NCBI GenBank assembly: GCA_950295325.1
Contig: OX485804.1
Location: forward strand, 12,648,001 to 12,712,000
From: Polytrichum commune
Lineage: Eukaryota; Streptophyta; Polytrichopsida; Polytrichales; Polytrichaceae
Direction of reading: 5' to 3'
DNA length: 64,000 nt
How positions within the stretch are numbered: position 1 is the stretch's first letter; every line of letters starts with the position of its first letter. Positions 11,126 through 24,050 of this stretch are shown here, one piece after another. The notes under the pieces were generated by a model. The model did not search any database and was not told the origin of the DNA. It worked only from the letters and a program-made list of their open reading frames with translations. The position numbers and the translations under genes are program-made.

Positions 11126-11288
11126 TACAACAATTCATATACTTTGTTCACATTTTTTGTGCCCACTGTGGCATCTATGTTTCATTCAAATGATTTTTTG
11201 ACCCTCAGTTGTGTAGTCGGATATGACATGTAGACCTTCCTTCATGTGTTATGGATCTTGCATCGTGGTGTATAATGGTGTTGATTTG

Positions 11289-11309
11289 TCATGGGCGTTC
11301 ACTCGTGGT
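11289..11309. repeat. Degenerate hairpin palindrome, copy 8
   Basis: The sequence CATGGGCG TT CACTCGTGG keeps the centre and most of the stem but has several mismatches. Confidence 0.5.
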
Positions 11310-11476
11310 TAGATGTATTTGTATTCTCTGAGTAGTATTAAGTGCCCATGATAGCTTTTATGATTAGACCCATTATATTTGCATACATTTGTTGACATGC
11401 GCATGGTTGTTCCTTAGTGGTGTCGACTTATGTTGTATTATGGATATAGGCTCATCTGTTGCGGGGTGTTGGTTGG

Positions 11477-11500
11477 TCACGAGTGAACACCCGTGGTGAC
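11477..11500. repeat. Degenerate hairpin palindrome, copy 9
   Basis: GTCACGAGTG, AA, then CACCCGTG followed by GTGAC. The outer GTCAC/GTGAC pairs, with a small offset between the arms. Confidence 0.6.
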
Positions 11501-11634
11501 AACTAGGCTAAGTTTTAATGTGGGCAAGAATATGCATTATTGTAGCTTATAAATATACACCAATGTGCATGAAATAGTGTGTTAGTCTATGGTGATGACC
11601 TCCCTCTTGTTCTAAACCTTGTCAATGATGGCAA

Positions 11635-11656
11635 TTCACGGGTATTTACTCGTGAA
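11635..11656. repeat. Hairpin palindrome, copy 10, with paired stem changes
   Basis: Arms TTCACGGGTA and TACTCGTGAA flank TT. Three stem positions differ from the consensus on both arms so that pairing is kept. Confidence 0.75.
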
Positions 11657-12219
11657 CCACGTTCCCAATGCACGTTCCCATCGGTACGAATTGTCTCATA
11701 ATGGCCCAATTGGCTCATTTTAGTTAATATCCCCATTAAGTCCTTTGTCCCGAAAGTAGTACCCTGATCGTGAATGGCCCCTCATACTACATTCAACTGG
11801 GGTTTGAGAATATTTTGCATTCATACCATAATCGAGTTCTGGGTCATGTAGGATCACTGTCAATCAATCGGCAGCTTTCATGGCATTCATGATATGTTGG
11901 CAAGTTTCACGATCACCGTGATCATGTCCACTACAAGATTATAAAAGTGAAAGTGAGCGTGTCCAGGTGAGCTCATTCACATATTCTTCACATTCTGATA
12001 TCCTTCACATTGATTCGGTCTTGCATATGTGAGCTGGTCTTCCATATGGTATAGAAGAGTTGGCAAGAGGGTTGCAGTGTCAGTTGTGGACTCTGTAGCA
12101 ATTGAATAAGTATCACCAAATGTAGATGCCCACTACTGGTTAATAAGTGGTCACTGAGTTATAATCCATTCATGTTTGTCAAGGAGTCCTAAAACTATTT
12201 GGACACAATTTACTCTTAG
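11657..12219. other. Non-coding, nothing recognised
   Basis: Stop codons are frequent in all frames. I see no exon of the isocitrate dehydrogenase relic here, although upstream exons of such a gene would be expected in this position. Confidence 0.5.
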
Positions 12220-13090
12220 GTTTTTGTGAATGATGAGTGGGAGGCCAAGTTTAAGGATGCAGGAATCTGGTAAGCAACTCTATTGGTTTGTATTTCAAAC
12301 CATAATCGGAATCCCCTTGTCTGATGGCCTGTGTAAAGTATTTGTTAGGATAAATAGTCTGCAGGACACTTGGTGTAAGTCGTGATGGATCTTTGCGTGG
12401 TGTGCATATTGGTGACGTGTACGAGCACAGGCTGATTGATCACATGGTTGCATACGCCCTGAAGAGTGAGGGAGGGTATGTGTGGGCGTGTAATAACCAT
12501 GATGGTGATGTCCACAGGTACTCTTGCCATTTCTCAAAGTTGTATAAAGTTTCACTTGAATATAGATCGTTACAGTAGACAATCACTGGCAATCTTGTGA
12601 ACAATCTTGTCGTTCATCTGTTACTGTCTTTTCCTTCGTATAGTATGTTTGATCAGAAGTGTACACATATCTAATTTTGAAGCTTCTGTTATGAATGCAG
12701 ACGATTATTGGACGATTATTGGACGGGAAGAGTTCGTTGAAAAATTGGAAACAGCTTGTGTGTCCATCGTGGACTCTGGAAAGATGACGAAGGACCTTGC
12801 TATCTTGACTCATGGCCCAAAGTATGTAGACCCTAATTCTAAGAAGACTTCTGAAGATTGTTGTGCTTTTTGCTGCAAATTAGTCATCTCGCTAATAACA
12901 TCCGATGAGTATCATCACTATTGCATGTGACGTCCTGCCATTTCTACCAATTTATCATCAACACTATTACATTATCTCTCCTGGGTGCCTGACATGGTCT
13001 GTATTGGATTACAGAGTCACTAAGAAGGACTATCTCAGCACTGAAGAATTCATTGATGCAGTTGCTGAGGAACTTAAATCAAAGTTGTAA
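12220..13090 (+). pseudogene. NADP-dependent isocitrate dehydrogenase relic (C-terminal exons)
   Basis: Four pieces match the C-terminal half of plant NADP-ICDH, the enzyme that converts isocitrate to 2-oxoglutarate. Piece 12220-12269 encodes EWEAKFKDAGIW and has a GTAAGC donor. Piece 12420-12517 encodes [19 protein letters not shown] and onward, but its acceptor AG is lost (ACGTG). The piece ending at 12821 encodes KLETACVSIVDSGKMTKD and HGPK. Exon 13015-13090 encodes TEEFIDAVAEELKSKL plus a stop. The exon that should carry the AEAAHGTVTRHYR segment is absent between 12518 and 12690, and no N-terminal half is present. Splice sites in the last two pieces are intact. It is therefore a broken copy that kept its introns, not a processed retrocopy. 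Confidence 0.8.
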
Positions 13091-16000
13091 TTAACACAAG
13101 CCGTAATTGTAAGCATTCTGTCCCCAACCATTTCTGTGGGACATGGCCATTATGGAAATATTGTTCCTTTGGTGAAGGAAGAGACGTCTTACAAGCCAAG
13201 CATTTATGGGGCATCAGCAGCTTCCTTATATCGTAATGTGGAGAAACTTAGGGAAAAAAATCGACACATCAAAGTTCTCTTGGGACAAGTATTAGCTAAA
13301 TTATGGGACTGTAGTATACTATGTGCCATCTGAGAGATTCTCTTACCCCAGGCAATTGGACATCAGCACTAAGTTGTCCTCCCAACATAAACTGTACTTT
13401 TAGCATTATTATATAAAGTGGAATGGACTTGGTCGACAATTTATCCTGCACTTGTGATGTTGTGTGTTGTTTGTAAAACATTTCAGTTCATTATGCTTAC
13501 TCGATTGTCCCTGCATGAAACCTACATGTTTGTGAATAAACCAGCTAATCTACCTGCATACACAAGTCCAAAATATTTGGAGAGGGGGAATTATTGCATA
13601 CAAGTGTATATCTCATCCATCCAACATCAAAACTTGACCCCCTATAGGTTTGTTGTTGATTCACCTAATATCACTTGAACTAGACTAATTTGGGAAAGAA
13701 AGTTAGATAATAAGGAGACATTGATGTTGGTATGAATAGCATGAATGTTGTGAATAGTTTTGTTGTGAGTATATTATTTATAGTAAATAGTGTTGGTACT
13801 TTCAGTGAATAGTGCCAGGATGAACAATGCTTCCTAGATCTTATGGTGGCACTAATTTCATAGCATGAAGAAATTTAGTATCACCTTCACTAATTTCCCA
13901 CACGCACTATTATCCCACCCTCACTAAATGAGATAAATAGTGTAGTCAAGTGTTTGATTTTTATAACAAGCCTATGTTTATTTTACAAATATAAATTGTA
14001 GAAACACCCTACCACAGTAATTAATCTTCTTTTTACATGCTGGAAGGTTTCAGATTTCGGGTTTGGTGTGCATGAGATTCAAATGGAGTTAGCTTTGTGA
14101 TCCTCAAATACGTAACTTGTATTGTGTTCTTGATTTGATCATTTCATCTTGCACGAAGTCTTGGTAGATTCTCTTTTGTTTGTTGATGCTATCAATTACC
14201 TCCTTCGTGTAGTTCCAATTACCATCATCATTTTCCTATATATGATTGTGCTTTTAATGCACGATAGGGCCATCTCAAAATGTAAGTGGGATACCCCAAA
14301 GGAGTTACATTAAGTTACACTAATCATAAGTTAGCTCGAAATGGAAGCCTGTTGTGAACAATCTACGTTGCGTTTTTTGGATGAGGAAATGTGAAGATCA
14401 CAAAGCCAACATGTAATTATACCTCAAAGATATCAATGTAAGTTTTTTTTTAGTCACCCCCCCCCCTTCTTGAGCAGATCATGATTGACTTTGGCCTTAA
14501 CTTCACACCCGCATACCCTCGTTGCCTTCCATATGAACCGCCTCTCCTACGAGGGGCCTCCTCCTCCCCACCAACGGGGGGGCCTCGGCCCCGAGTGGCT
14601 CGTTTCTTTGTGAGACCTCTAAGTACAATCCGAGACCAAGTAAGTTTTGGTCAAAGAAGCTCTACCACCCGACCATAGGAGAGAGAGCTAACAATAAAAA
14701 AAGCCCCTCTCTCCTCCCCCGAGCTTCCTCTTATGCCAAAGGCACTACTTTTACTTTCTATCTTTACATATAGTAAAAGTATTCTATTCATATATAGCTC
14801 TATCTTCTAGTTCTACTATGAATCTTCTATCTTTGGTTCTTCTCAAACCTTCTTCAATTTGGAACTGTCCAACTCCAACTTAGTTTATCCATTCCATCTT
14901 CTAGTTGGAAGCTTCTAATTCCAACTAGTTCATCCATTCATTCTTTTAGTTGGAGCTGTCTATCTCCAACTAATTCATTCATTCAATCTTCTAGTTGGAA
15001 CTGTCTAATTCCAACTAGCTTTATCTATTCATTGAGAGTTGTCTAACTCCAATGAATAACATTCATCTTTCCAAATATGGAGTGGTCTAACTCCGTGCAC
15101 CCCATCGAGAGTTGTCTAACTCACGTGCACATGTTCTCAATTCGAATAGTCTAATTCCAATGCACTAAATGCGGAGCTGTCTAACTTCAGTGCACATGTT
15201 GTCAATCTGGAGTTGTCTTACTCCTATTCATTCATCTTCAACTGAGAGTTGTCTAGCTCTCATCTTTCTCTGCTTACACACTGGCACATGTAGTTAGAAT
15301 ATTCCTTAATAATTCTAGTTACATTACACAGATCCTACAAATTTATTATAAATTTATGAACTTCAACTTCAAATGTAAGGAATTCCGCGCTTGGATCGTA
15401 TTGGTGTTAAAATGAAGGGGATGTTACTAATACATAAGAGTATATTTATAATGATTGACATATTTTTCCAATAAAAATAAAATAAGAAATTATCATACAT
15501 GCATTCATTATATACTTGTAATTATACAAGTTAATATTACTTAAATTTTAATATACGTAAGCACATGTCCAAGTATGATCTCCATACTAAACTCCCGCCA
15601 TATAAGTAGGGCTAAGCGTATACTCTCTATAAACCCAATATTCTTTTTGATACACAATGCATCAGTTCAACCCCCAGTGAATTAGAAGAGGCATGAAATA
15701 TTCTATAATTTGGTAAAACCATCACGAGGTTATTTAATTATTTTGAATATATTATTATTATTATTAGAGAACATATGAGCCATCCAAATCATTTGCGGTT
15801 TGAATTAAGACTCACTTTCTAGTTAAGAAATAAAGTATATTGTTAAGAATTATAATAATGTCAATTATTTAGTATTTTTAGATGATTAGGTAATTCATGA
15901 AGATATGGCATAGTGTCTAAAAAAACAAATGACAAGTATATTAAAGAATATTGTTGATGAAGATGGTGCGGATGAAGGCGAAGGCCGTTGGATCAAGATG

Positions 16001-18947
16001 GCAGTGAGTGAAGACCTTAAGATTTAGTGATATTAAATTATGATAGGTAGTGTAGAGTTGGTTGTAGATGCTAACCATTGGATTTAGACTTGGCCATATC
16101 TATAGCTAGTAGGCCTTGTGGTTGGAAAAGGGGTGGTATGTTAGGGTTAGCTTAGGCTTATTTTGGATCTCTATTTCTCAGTTAGGATTTTTTCTCTAGT
16201 CCCCTCTATATAGATTGCAACATTTATTTTGGGCGTTTCTCTCCCTTGTTGTACATATACTATTGAAATTAATGTTAATCAAAATTATTTGTTAATTTTT
16301 TTAGAATTGTTGCGTGAATTTGCGGGTTGTTGGAGTTGAAGGCCACGGCTATTTATCCGATTCTAAGTTTTGTTGGTTGTATTGATGGTTGTATTGATGG
16401 ATATTGAATGTTTAAAAACATGAGGTAGAGTCAATAAGTAGTGGTTAGTTGCTAGTTGTTGAAGCTAAATGTACAACTTTAGCTTTAGTTTTAATTGGAG
16501 TACTAGAGTGTTGGCTTTGAGGATGGCAGTCATCCATCCAACTACTATTCTTTGGAAGAGTGGCTTAGCCCCTAATTCTTTGACCACTCAGGCACTCCAC
16601 CCAAAGGTGGCGAATGTAAAGATTGGTAAAAGTTAGGTACTAAGAGCCAACCTCTTTTGTTGTAGTAAGTCTGTTATAGATTTTAAAATGGTTTCACTAG
16701 TATTAATAATTTTATTGAATGATTTACTTCAATGACTTTCCAACGATACTTTATACACCCAATTCTGAGATAAAATGATATAGTTAAAATGAATCTTTGA
16801 AGTTGTGGTAGTGTTTAGTCGTAGTCCAGCTTTGATAGGATTTTTTTAAGATTTTGGAATTATTTTTTTGTATTTTTTTTTGAGTGACCTATATCAATAG
16901 CTTTCTAATGGTATATTACACATCCAATTTGTATTAATAACCAGGGATATATGAATTTATAACTCAAGTTATTGTAGATCGTAATAAATTCCTCAAATTT
17001 AACTTGGCAGTTAATAATTGATAGATGGTAATATGAATAAGTTAATTGTTCTTGGATGATCTACTGGATGAATGTATTAGGTTTGTTCATTGTTTTTCTT
17101 GCATGATAACATTCTCCTAGTTATATGTCAATCTTGGGGTCTATCGAAGATAGCTTACAACTCGTCAGAAAGGAAATATGAGCCCGATCATAAATCTTTC
17201 GTTATTTTGACCTCAATGGGGTGATGCTACACCATAACATAAAGAAGGAATTGGACAGCCAAATGGGAGCATAAGGAGGAACACCCAACATCAACAACCA
17301 ACAACCAACAACCAACGTCAATGAGTAATCAATGGGAACACCATGAAGGCCAGCTCAGTATTCAATTGAATTTGTTACCGGCTGAGCTTATGTAGATGTT
17401 GCAAATCTTGGGCCATGCTCATTATTGAAATATAGTCAATCTCCATTGACCATTTTGTCTACAAAGTTTGTTAGTCTAGGTGCCAAATTATTACAAGTGG
17501 AAGTATATTTCGGGAGGTTTCCATAAGTTCAAGCAAATGTATATGCAAGGCTTGCTTCTTCAAGCTAAATGATTTTGGAGTTTGTTCTCAATATTTCGAC
17601 AACATTCTATGTCACATTTGCGAGGCTTATGTGATCATTATTTACATAGTAAGAGAATCTTCAGTTTGGATTCTTATAACTTTAGCATCTCAATCCAATC
17701 TCAAGACTTGAAATGACAACAAACTTTGTGATTTGAGCTGCATTTGCTCAGTGGAGATGATTCCCGAGCCCATATGATAACCATGCATAAACATATGCGG
17801 AGTTGGAAGTGCTTACAAGAGGCCATGTGTCTTAAAGGTATTAACTCATGTCATGCTTCTGTAATTGTTTATAGGATACAAGTAATGACCTTTATAACAT
17901 TTTGCAAGATAAGAGGAGTTAATGACCGTTGCAAAAGCAGCCCATCATGAGCTGTGTGGAGGAGGATAGGGAGCCAACAACATAAACCCTGAACCCTTGC
18001 TCCCCAAATCAGATTCATGGTGTTGGCTCTCAAGCCTCCTCTTCATAGCTCATGGTTGGGTATGTCGTGCCACAGACACCCCTCTAGACTTGGAGAACGA
18101 TGAATTTGTTCATACCTTCATTTGATTCTATAAATTTGTCCCCATTTTCACTTACAAGGAATTAGCCTGCAGGTGCTTCATAGTTCAATCAGTGAGAACA
18201 ACAAATCATAAATCAGGCACCACTCGTAGTTGCCAATTTCATGGAGAACCACGTTGATTTCCTGTTTCCTGTTCATTTGACTACCCCCAGGGAGCATGCT
18301 CTTTGCATCAAATTGAGGGAGGTATACATGCGCGGCTTTCTCGACTACAGTCGCATCGAGACCTGGGGTTTATGGAATGAAATTATAAACTATTAATTGA
18401 AGCCCTTCCGATCTTAGGATGGGGAATGTCAAATATTTTTTGTAGTTTTCTTCAGATTCAAAACTTACTACGGGCTTTGAAGGAAATTCCACAGTAGCAT
18501 CTCGGAGGTGGGGTTTATGAAATATAATTATGTAGAAACCATCCACCTCAACCTCTCATAGAACGGGCAAGGAATGAACTTACAATCTCCTTCCAAGTGA
18601 CTGCGGAATTTGAAGAACATAATCTGCATCCTGGATCGTCGACCATACCTAGCGTCGGCTCTTCTGAACTTTCTGTAATTGCAAGATCACGTAAATCCCA
18701 TACTTATAGTGGAACTACCAAGATAATGGAAGTCAAACTCCAAGAAATATCACGTGCACCTCTGTAGAGTTGGACGCCGAGTCGCAGGTTGGTTGCACAG
18801 CCTACATAAGCCCTGCAGGTGATCAGTACCGCTGGAGAAGTTTAGACACATCACACTGGGAACTGAAAGGTCGATCGAGAGGAAGTCTATAAGCAGAAAT
18901 AGCAGTAACATCATTCCTCTGCTGGAATCATCGATCGAGGTTTCAAG
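13091..18947. other. Long non-coding stretch
   Basis: AT-rich sequence with no ORF that looks coding. It contains a C10 run at 14457-14466 followed by a CT/CG-rich patch (14.50-14.72 kb), the stem-loop array at 14.86-15.27 kb, and otherwise unrecognised sequence. The last 200 bases probably hold the promoter and 5' UTR of the TPD1-like gene. Confidence 0.5.
14860..15267. repeat. Array of about 11 degenerate stem-loop units (core GTCTA)
   Basis: Each unit of about 30-47 bp holds a small inverted repeat around GTCTA or a close variant, for example TTGGAG-CTGTCTAT-CTCCAA, TTGGAA-CTGTCTAA-TTCCAA and GAGAG-TTGTCTAG-CTCTC. The linkers are of two types, 'tcattcattcatctt' and 'gtgcacatgtt'. The stem bases differ between units but often stay paired. 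Confidence 0.8.
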
Positions 18948-19493
18948 ATGATGATGACGATGGGGCCGGGGTCGTCCACCCGGGCGTTGATGATCATAGC
19001 CCTGGGATGCATTGTGGTCACCCAAATTGCAGTAGCTGCAGAGGCGGCGGAGGCTAGCGAGCCCTTATTGGCTGCGTCGAGTGGAGTGGTGCTGAAGGAC
19101 TTCGGGCCCTCTGGCTATTTTGAGCTGCCAGGGATCACCAGAGTGAAGCCATTCTGGAGGGGAAGGAAGCTGCTGGCTGCGTGCAGTTTGGGCGATGTGA
19201 ATGTGTTTGTCCAGATGGCGGGACTCACCAATGGCTCCGACCATTACGAAATCGAGATCAACTGGGACGGCTGCCAAGACTCCAACTGCCGCATGAGCAA
19301 CATCCACGTCTCCTGCCCGGGGTTCGTGACCGTGGACGTCGGCCCCAACGTTTTCAAGCACGTGAGTGGCAGCGACTGCGTGGTGCTCAATGGGGGCTCG
19401 TTGGGGTGGCGCGCAAGGGTCAGGATGCAGTACATCTGCAACATCAGTCCTCCGCAACTGCGTGCAACTCGAGCGACGGTGACGAACTGCTGA
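18948..19493 (+). CDS. TPD1-like secreted cysteine-rich protein
   Basis: An intact single-exon ORF of 181 aa. In angiosperms TPD1 is the secreted ligand of the EMS1/EXS receptor kinase and sets cell fate in the anther; homologs occur across land plants. Residues 12-33 are a hydrophobic signal peptide ending in Ala-rich sequence. A basic site RGRK at 71-74 is placed where TPD1 proteins are thought to be processed. The mature domain has Cys at 79, 109, 114, 123, 144, 164 and 181, with the family phrases CSLGDVNVF, EIEINWDG, MSNIHVSCPGF, VFKHVSGSDCVVLNGG and a C-terminal Cys. The start is the first of four closely spaced Met codons. The coding sequence is clearly more GC-rich than its surroundings. 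No neighbour suggests a linked function. Confidence 0.85.
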   Translation: MMMTMGPGSSTRALMIIALGCIVVTQIAVAAEAAEASEPLLAASSGVVLKDFGPSGYFELPGITRVKPFWRGRKLLAACSLGDVNVFVQMAGLTNGSDHYEIEINWDGCQDSNCRMSNIHVSCPGFVTVDVGPNVFKHVSGSDCVVLNGGSLGWRARVRMQYICNISPPQLRATRATVTNC

Positions 19494-22330
19494 AAGACTA
19501 GTAGTTTGTCTAGTGAAGGCAGATAGAGGAATCGAGCCTGGAAGTAGTTCTAGTTGTCATGTGGTCCTTTGAGATGAAAAGAGGATGTTTTTCGCTCCTC
19601 TTGAAGTTGATCCAGGTTAATCATACGAGAGCTGTGCAATGGCAAATGTGACGCTGTGATTGAATACTCACTTTTATTTGCTCCAAAACGAGCAGATTAT
19701 TAAATATTGAAGTGTTGTTACGGAGTGTCTGATGATATATATACATATATGTTCGTTCACAGTTTGTGTCTGCTAATGAAGTTAAATTCTGGAGGTTTGC
19801 TACTTGTCCCATACATTTCAAGGTGGAGTTTGATGCTGAGGCGAAGTTGAATAGGATGATATTTTGGAGCATCCAAATGAACAAGGACGTATATAACCTG
19901 AATGCAGTACCATTAATTGGGAGGCTTTTACAAGCATATGAGAATATCTTTGAATTAGGATTTAAATAGCATACCTTGTTTGGCCTTTTGGCTAAGATCA
20001 AGTGTAGTGTCTGTTATTATCAGTTTAATATCTGATGCGAGTCTCATCGAGCCTGACGATATTAATCTAATTTTTCTTGGTTGCAAGCTCATCCGGGAGC
20101 TTGCTGTCTGAGCCTGAGCGTGGCCATTCTATTTCACTACATCCTTGGCAAGCGCAACCCGCCCTTCGGGGACCCAAATAAATTAAACAGTATACTAGTC
20201 CTGTGAACCTCCTGACAATTTCGGAATTTTTAGGAATGGACATACTTTCCATCCAAGAGAGATTTGGGGTGAATTTCATATTCAAACACATCGACCTCAT
20301 TCAGATCAAAATTCCAAAGGGTTTCTTACAAGGTTCCTCAGTGGTGTTGCATAATCTCTTCCCCAATGGGACGAATCCACCCAGCGGCCATTGTCTAGTT
20401 CATCTTTTGAATCACACTTTTGCACTGACGAATTGTAGGTCAGTCTCCAGCAATTTATGTTGTTTTACTTATAATCGTTGAAATTTCTTAGCTTATGGGT
20501 AGTAAGAACTTTTTGGGCGAACTGGAGACTGAAACAGTTGTTACAGGAATATTGCAATAGACCTTTGTCTCTAGAAAATCTCGGAGAGGATTCTCGTAAA
20601 GCACCGTTAAAGCAGGGGGGGTAAGTTAGCGTGAGGAATATGGTCTTGAAACTCATTAGCTGTGGAGATAGCTTGTGGGAGTTTAATTGGTATCCTCCGC
20701 TATGAATCATCATAGTGCTCAAGCCACTTGCGGTTTTGCTGACGACTCTATTCTTGATTGGATACGAGCCTGTACACTACACCTGATAATGAACGTTTCT
20801 CACCCTACCATTGGCTATAGCAGGCCAATACCTACCTCGCCGTTGAGCACATGTGCATACTATGGATGTGGACGCACCCAATACCAATTGTGTGGGAGAG
20901 GAACTAATTCTAGCCAGGACAAAATTGAATGATTGACAAGTTACAACTGCAAACCATGCATCGGGATGGACAATCATCACTCTGGACGGGTCTGATGCGA
21001 CACATGCACTCAAAGGCTGCAGATTTCCACTCATATCAATAGATCAGAGTGGTGTATCTGAATTATAAACATCTAAGGAGATCCCAGCTTCATGGATTAA
21101 CCCATGCTATAAATTTGTTCTTAGCTGAATTCCACGGTGCGTGAGATACATTAGTAATCACATTAGCCGGGGTGAATTCATGCTTGGACTGAGCATACCG
21201 AGGATCACCTTGGATCAGCCAAGCAACAAGTATCACTCACCACCACATTAGAGTAGGCAACTAAGACGAAGGGTGAACGGCTATGGACATTCCCCATCCG
21301 GCATTCTTTTGTTATTGACAAACGTACAGATACAATCAAGCAAGAAATCCAGACCTACAACTATTTGAATGGATATGCGATAGAAATGCAGGATTGAAGG
21401 TGTAATTTGATTTGGAATTGTAGTGCTGCTGCAAAAGACTGCGAAAATTGCCGAGCAGGGAATCCCCCGCTCTTGAGTTTTGACGTGCCCAGCATTCTCA
21501 CCTCGCCCTTGGAACTGTGACAGAGCTGGAATTTCACGGGAGTGCAAAGAACGCGTAGAGCAAGATGCATACTCAACAATGAACAACTCTGATTCCCAAG
21601 TGCACCATATCCCTCAATTCGGCACATGCTCCACGCAGGGAGGACACAGAGATATCTCACATGCCAAGATATGGTAGGTTAGATGGGCCATCTCTTGTAC
21701 CAACTCATCCTCTCCAACTGTGAACCCTGCAAAAACTACAACATGTCACCCGGGTAGTCAACTTGTGAGCTACTTCTGACAGATTAAAGGAACTTGAACA
21801 ATGTAGACGAATGTATGGCCAGGGCCCAGAGTGTTGGAGATAGAACAGACAATTGATTGAGACGAGTTTGCAGATGAGAGTCACACGCTCGTTAATATGA
21901 CATTGCAAATTCTAATGATTCAAGTCTTCTACAACGTTTACATCCAGTAGCTCTAATTAGACAAACTGAGTTTATTGAATCTGTTTGACCTGACTGTACA
22001 TAAGAGGAATGAGAAAATGTATGAAAGCTACGTGAACCAAATGTGTAAGGTCTACTTTCCCCTTGCTCCCTTATCCTTCTCTAAAGTCCATCAAGCACTC
22101 GAAACATAAACGTTATATGAACAAATTGTACCGGTCCTCAAAAAGAATGTGAAGATGTCTGTCTGATTTACCATTCTCCTCTTCAGCTCCCTACCAATGA
22201 CCATAAAGTGCAGGAAGTGTGTTGTTTGTGCCCAAGCTAGCTTGCATGGCAATGTCACTCGAGTGAGTATCGGACAATTTTACTTTCCGGATTAAGATAG
22301 AAGTGCGTCAATCGGACATAACAATACTGT

Positions 22331-22556
22331 GGACACCTACGTTTGAGTGGTACGTGGATCTAAACAGACACCAGAAAGGCATGTATTTAGAAGATATTGA
22401 ACTACATGCTCAAAATATGCTTACTATTCTAGGCTCAATAGTCAACATGGTTAGGAACCTATGTGGCCACTTAATGAGCACGAGATTCTTCACTTACAAA
22501 TGAATAAGATATTCATATGAGCTCAGAACATTTTGAGACAACCCAATATTGGAACA
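22331..22556 (+). repeat. Dispersed repeat family 2, copy 1
   Basis: Similar to 62468-62692 over about 220 bp, with shared phrases such as ggctcaatagtcaaca and aatgaataagatattcat. No terminal repeats were found. Confidence 0.75.
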
Positions 22557-24050
22557 AGTAGTGAGGCCAGATACGAAGTGTGTCTGAACAACATATTTTA
22601 CCTTTCAATCTCCTCCACCTTAAAGTTCCTTGGTTGGGCTCCGTCAGGAGCAGTCCAAAAACCAGGGTATGCCGGTACGGCGGTACGTGTACCCAGCACA
22701 CGGCATTCTTTAGTAAAAGGCGAAAGAATGGTTCGCTTTTTGCTCGGCACCCGACTCCATATTTACACTTCCACAGGCCTTGCACTATATGTACTGTTGG
22801 TTTAAGACTCTTTTCTAACGGTATGGTGTATATATGGTTTCATTTTGGTTAATTGCTGCTATAAAGCTATTCACTCAAGTCTCTCTTAATGTTGTTCTCC
22901 TAGAGCGGGCATGAAACACATTCAACTGCGGTCCTGCAGCAATGAAAATGAATTTGCCTTAAAACTTGAATTCCATAACTTACCCCGCTCCGCTATCTTG
23001 AGATATGAAATCTCTCGACAAATAGTGCACGATGTCTTGAAGTGGTGTCGGAAATTCGTTTCTGTGTCGGCGACCCTACTACTAGTGTTCTCCTTTGCAC
23101 AAGCGTGCTATCTGTTAAATTCAACGAGCGTTCTGTAGCAGATTACAAACAACCTCACTCTCGTCCATAGATTAAATCCGTTACGAAACCTACTAGATGA
23201 TCACATTCAATAATGTCACTCAAAGCATTCTCTGGTTATCATGCCGAAATTAAATTGTAATAAGCGCAAGACAAAGTTGTTTTATCTTTTTACATAAACC
23301 TTGTTGGAATTTACAGAGTCTACCGTAGCTCAATCCAAAAGGTCTCAAGTGACGTTATACATTCTGAATGAGTAGATGAACAACCAAGTGACAGGTGTCG
23401 TGGTATCTTGACACGGAGTGTTAAGAGACTAAAAGTGTAAATTACATATGAATAAACGAGGCTCGGGAGTGAGGAAGAACATCAGCTTATATGACTTCCT
23501 TGTCTAAGGTTTGGTGGATAGCCTTTCTCACAAATTCTCACAAAATCCACTGTCTCAAACAAACTTTGGAAATCGTTCCTTACACTTAAGCTTGATATAC
23601 CTACTTTGAATGTCACACCCGCACATCGAGGCTTAGTTACTTGAGCATGTAAACAAATCATGTGCAAGAGCTGGGATTTTGCCAGGGTTTCCGGTTGGCA
23701 CTTGCACATCAAATTTATATTCTCAAGTAACTGAGCCTCTGCGAGTCTTACACTCAAAATAGGTAGATCAAGCCATGTTTGCACACCAACCTTCGATGGC
23801 TTTTCCAACAGTATGTCACTCGCTAGTTGTTGCTCTCCTCTTCAGATTTGCACCCAGGGAACCTGCTCAGAGAAATTGATTACAACCGAAACAAGGAAGT
23901 CACTTCAACAAACAATCCTTCCAGCAGACCAATGCCGAATAGAAGCAGGGAAGCACACTCGCTCAGCGGGATATCTAACATTGGCTTTGATGATATTCGT
24001 CAGTTTGTGGTCACAAATGGTCAATCACTACTCCTCGTTACCATATAAGT

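Noticed and set aside
712-11656. Palindromes as a CRISPR array
   Set aside because: Spacing is irregular (tens to thousands of bases), orientation varies and the setting is a eukaryotic gene.
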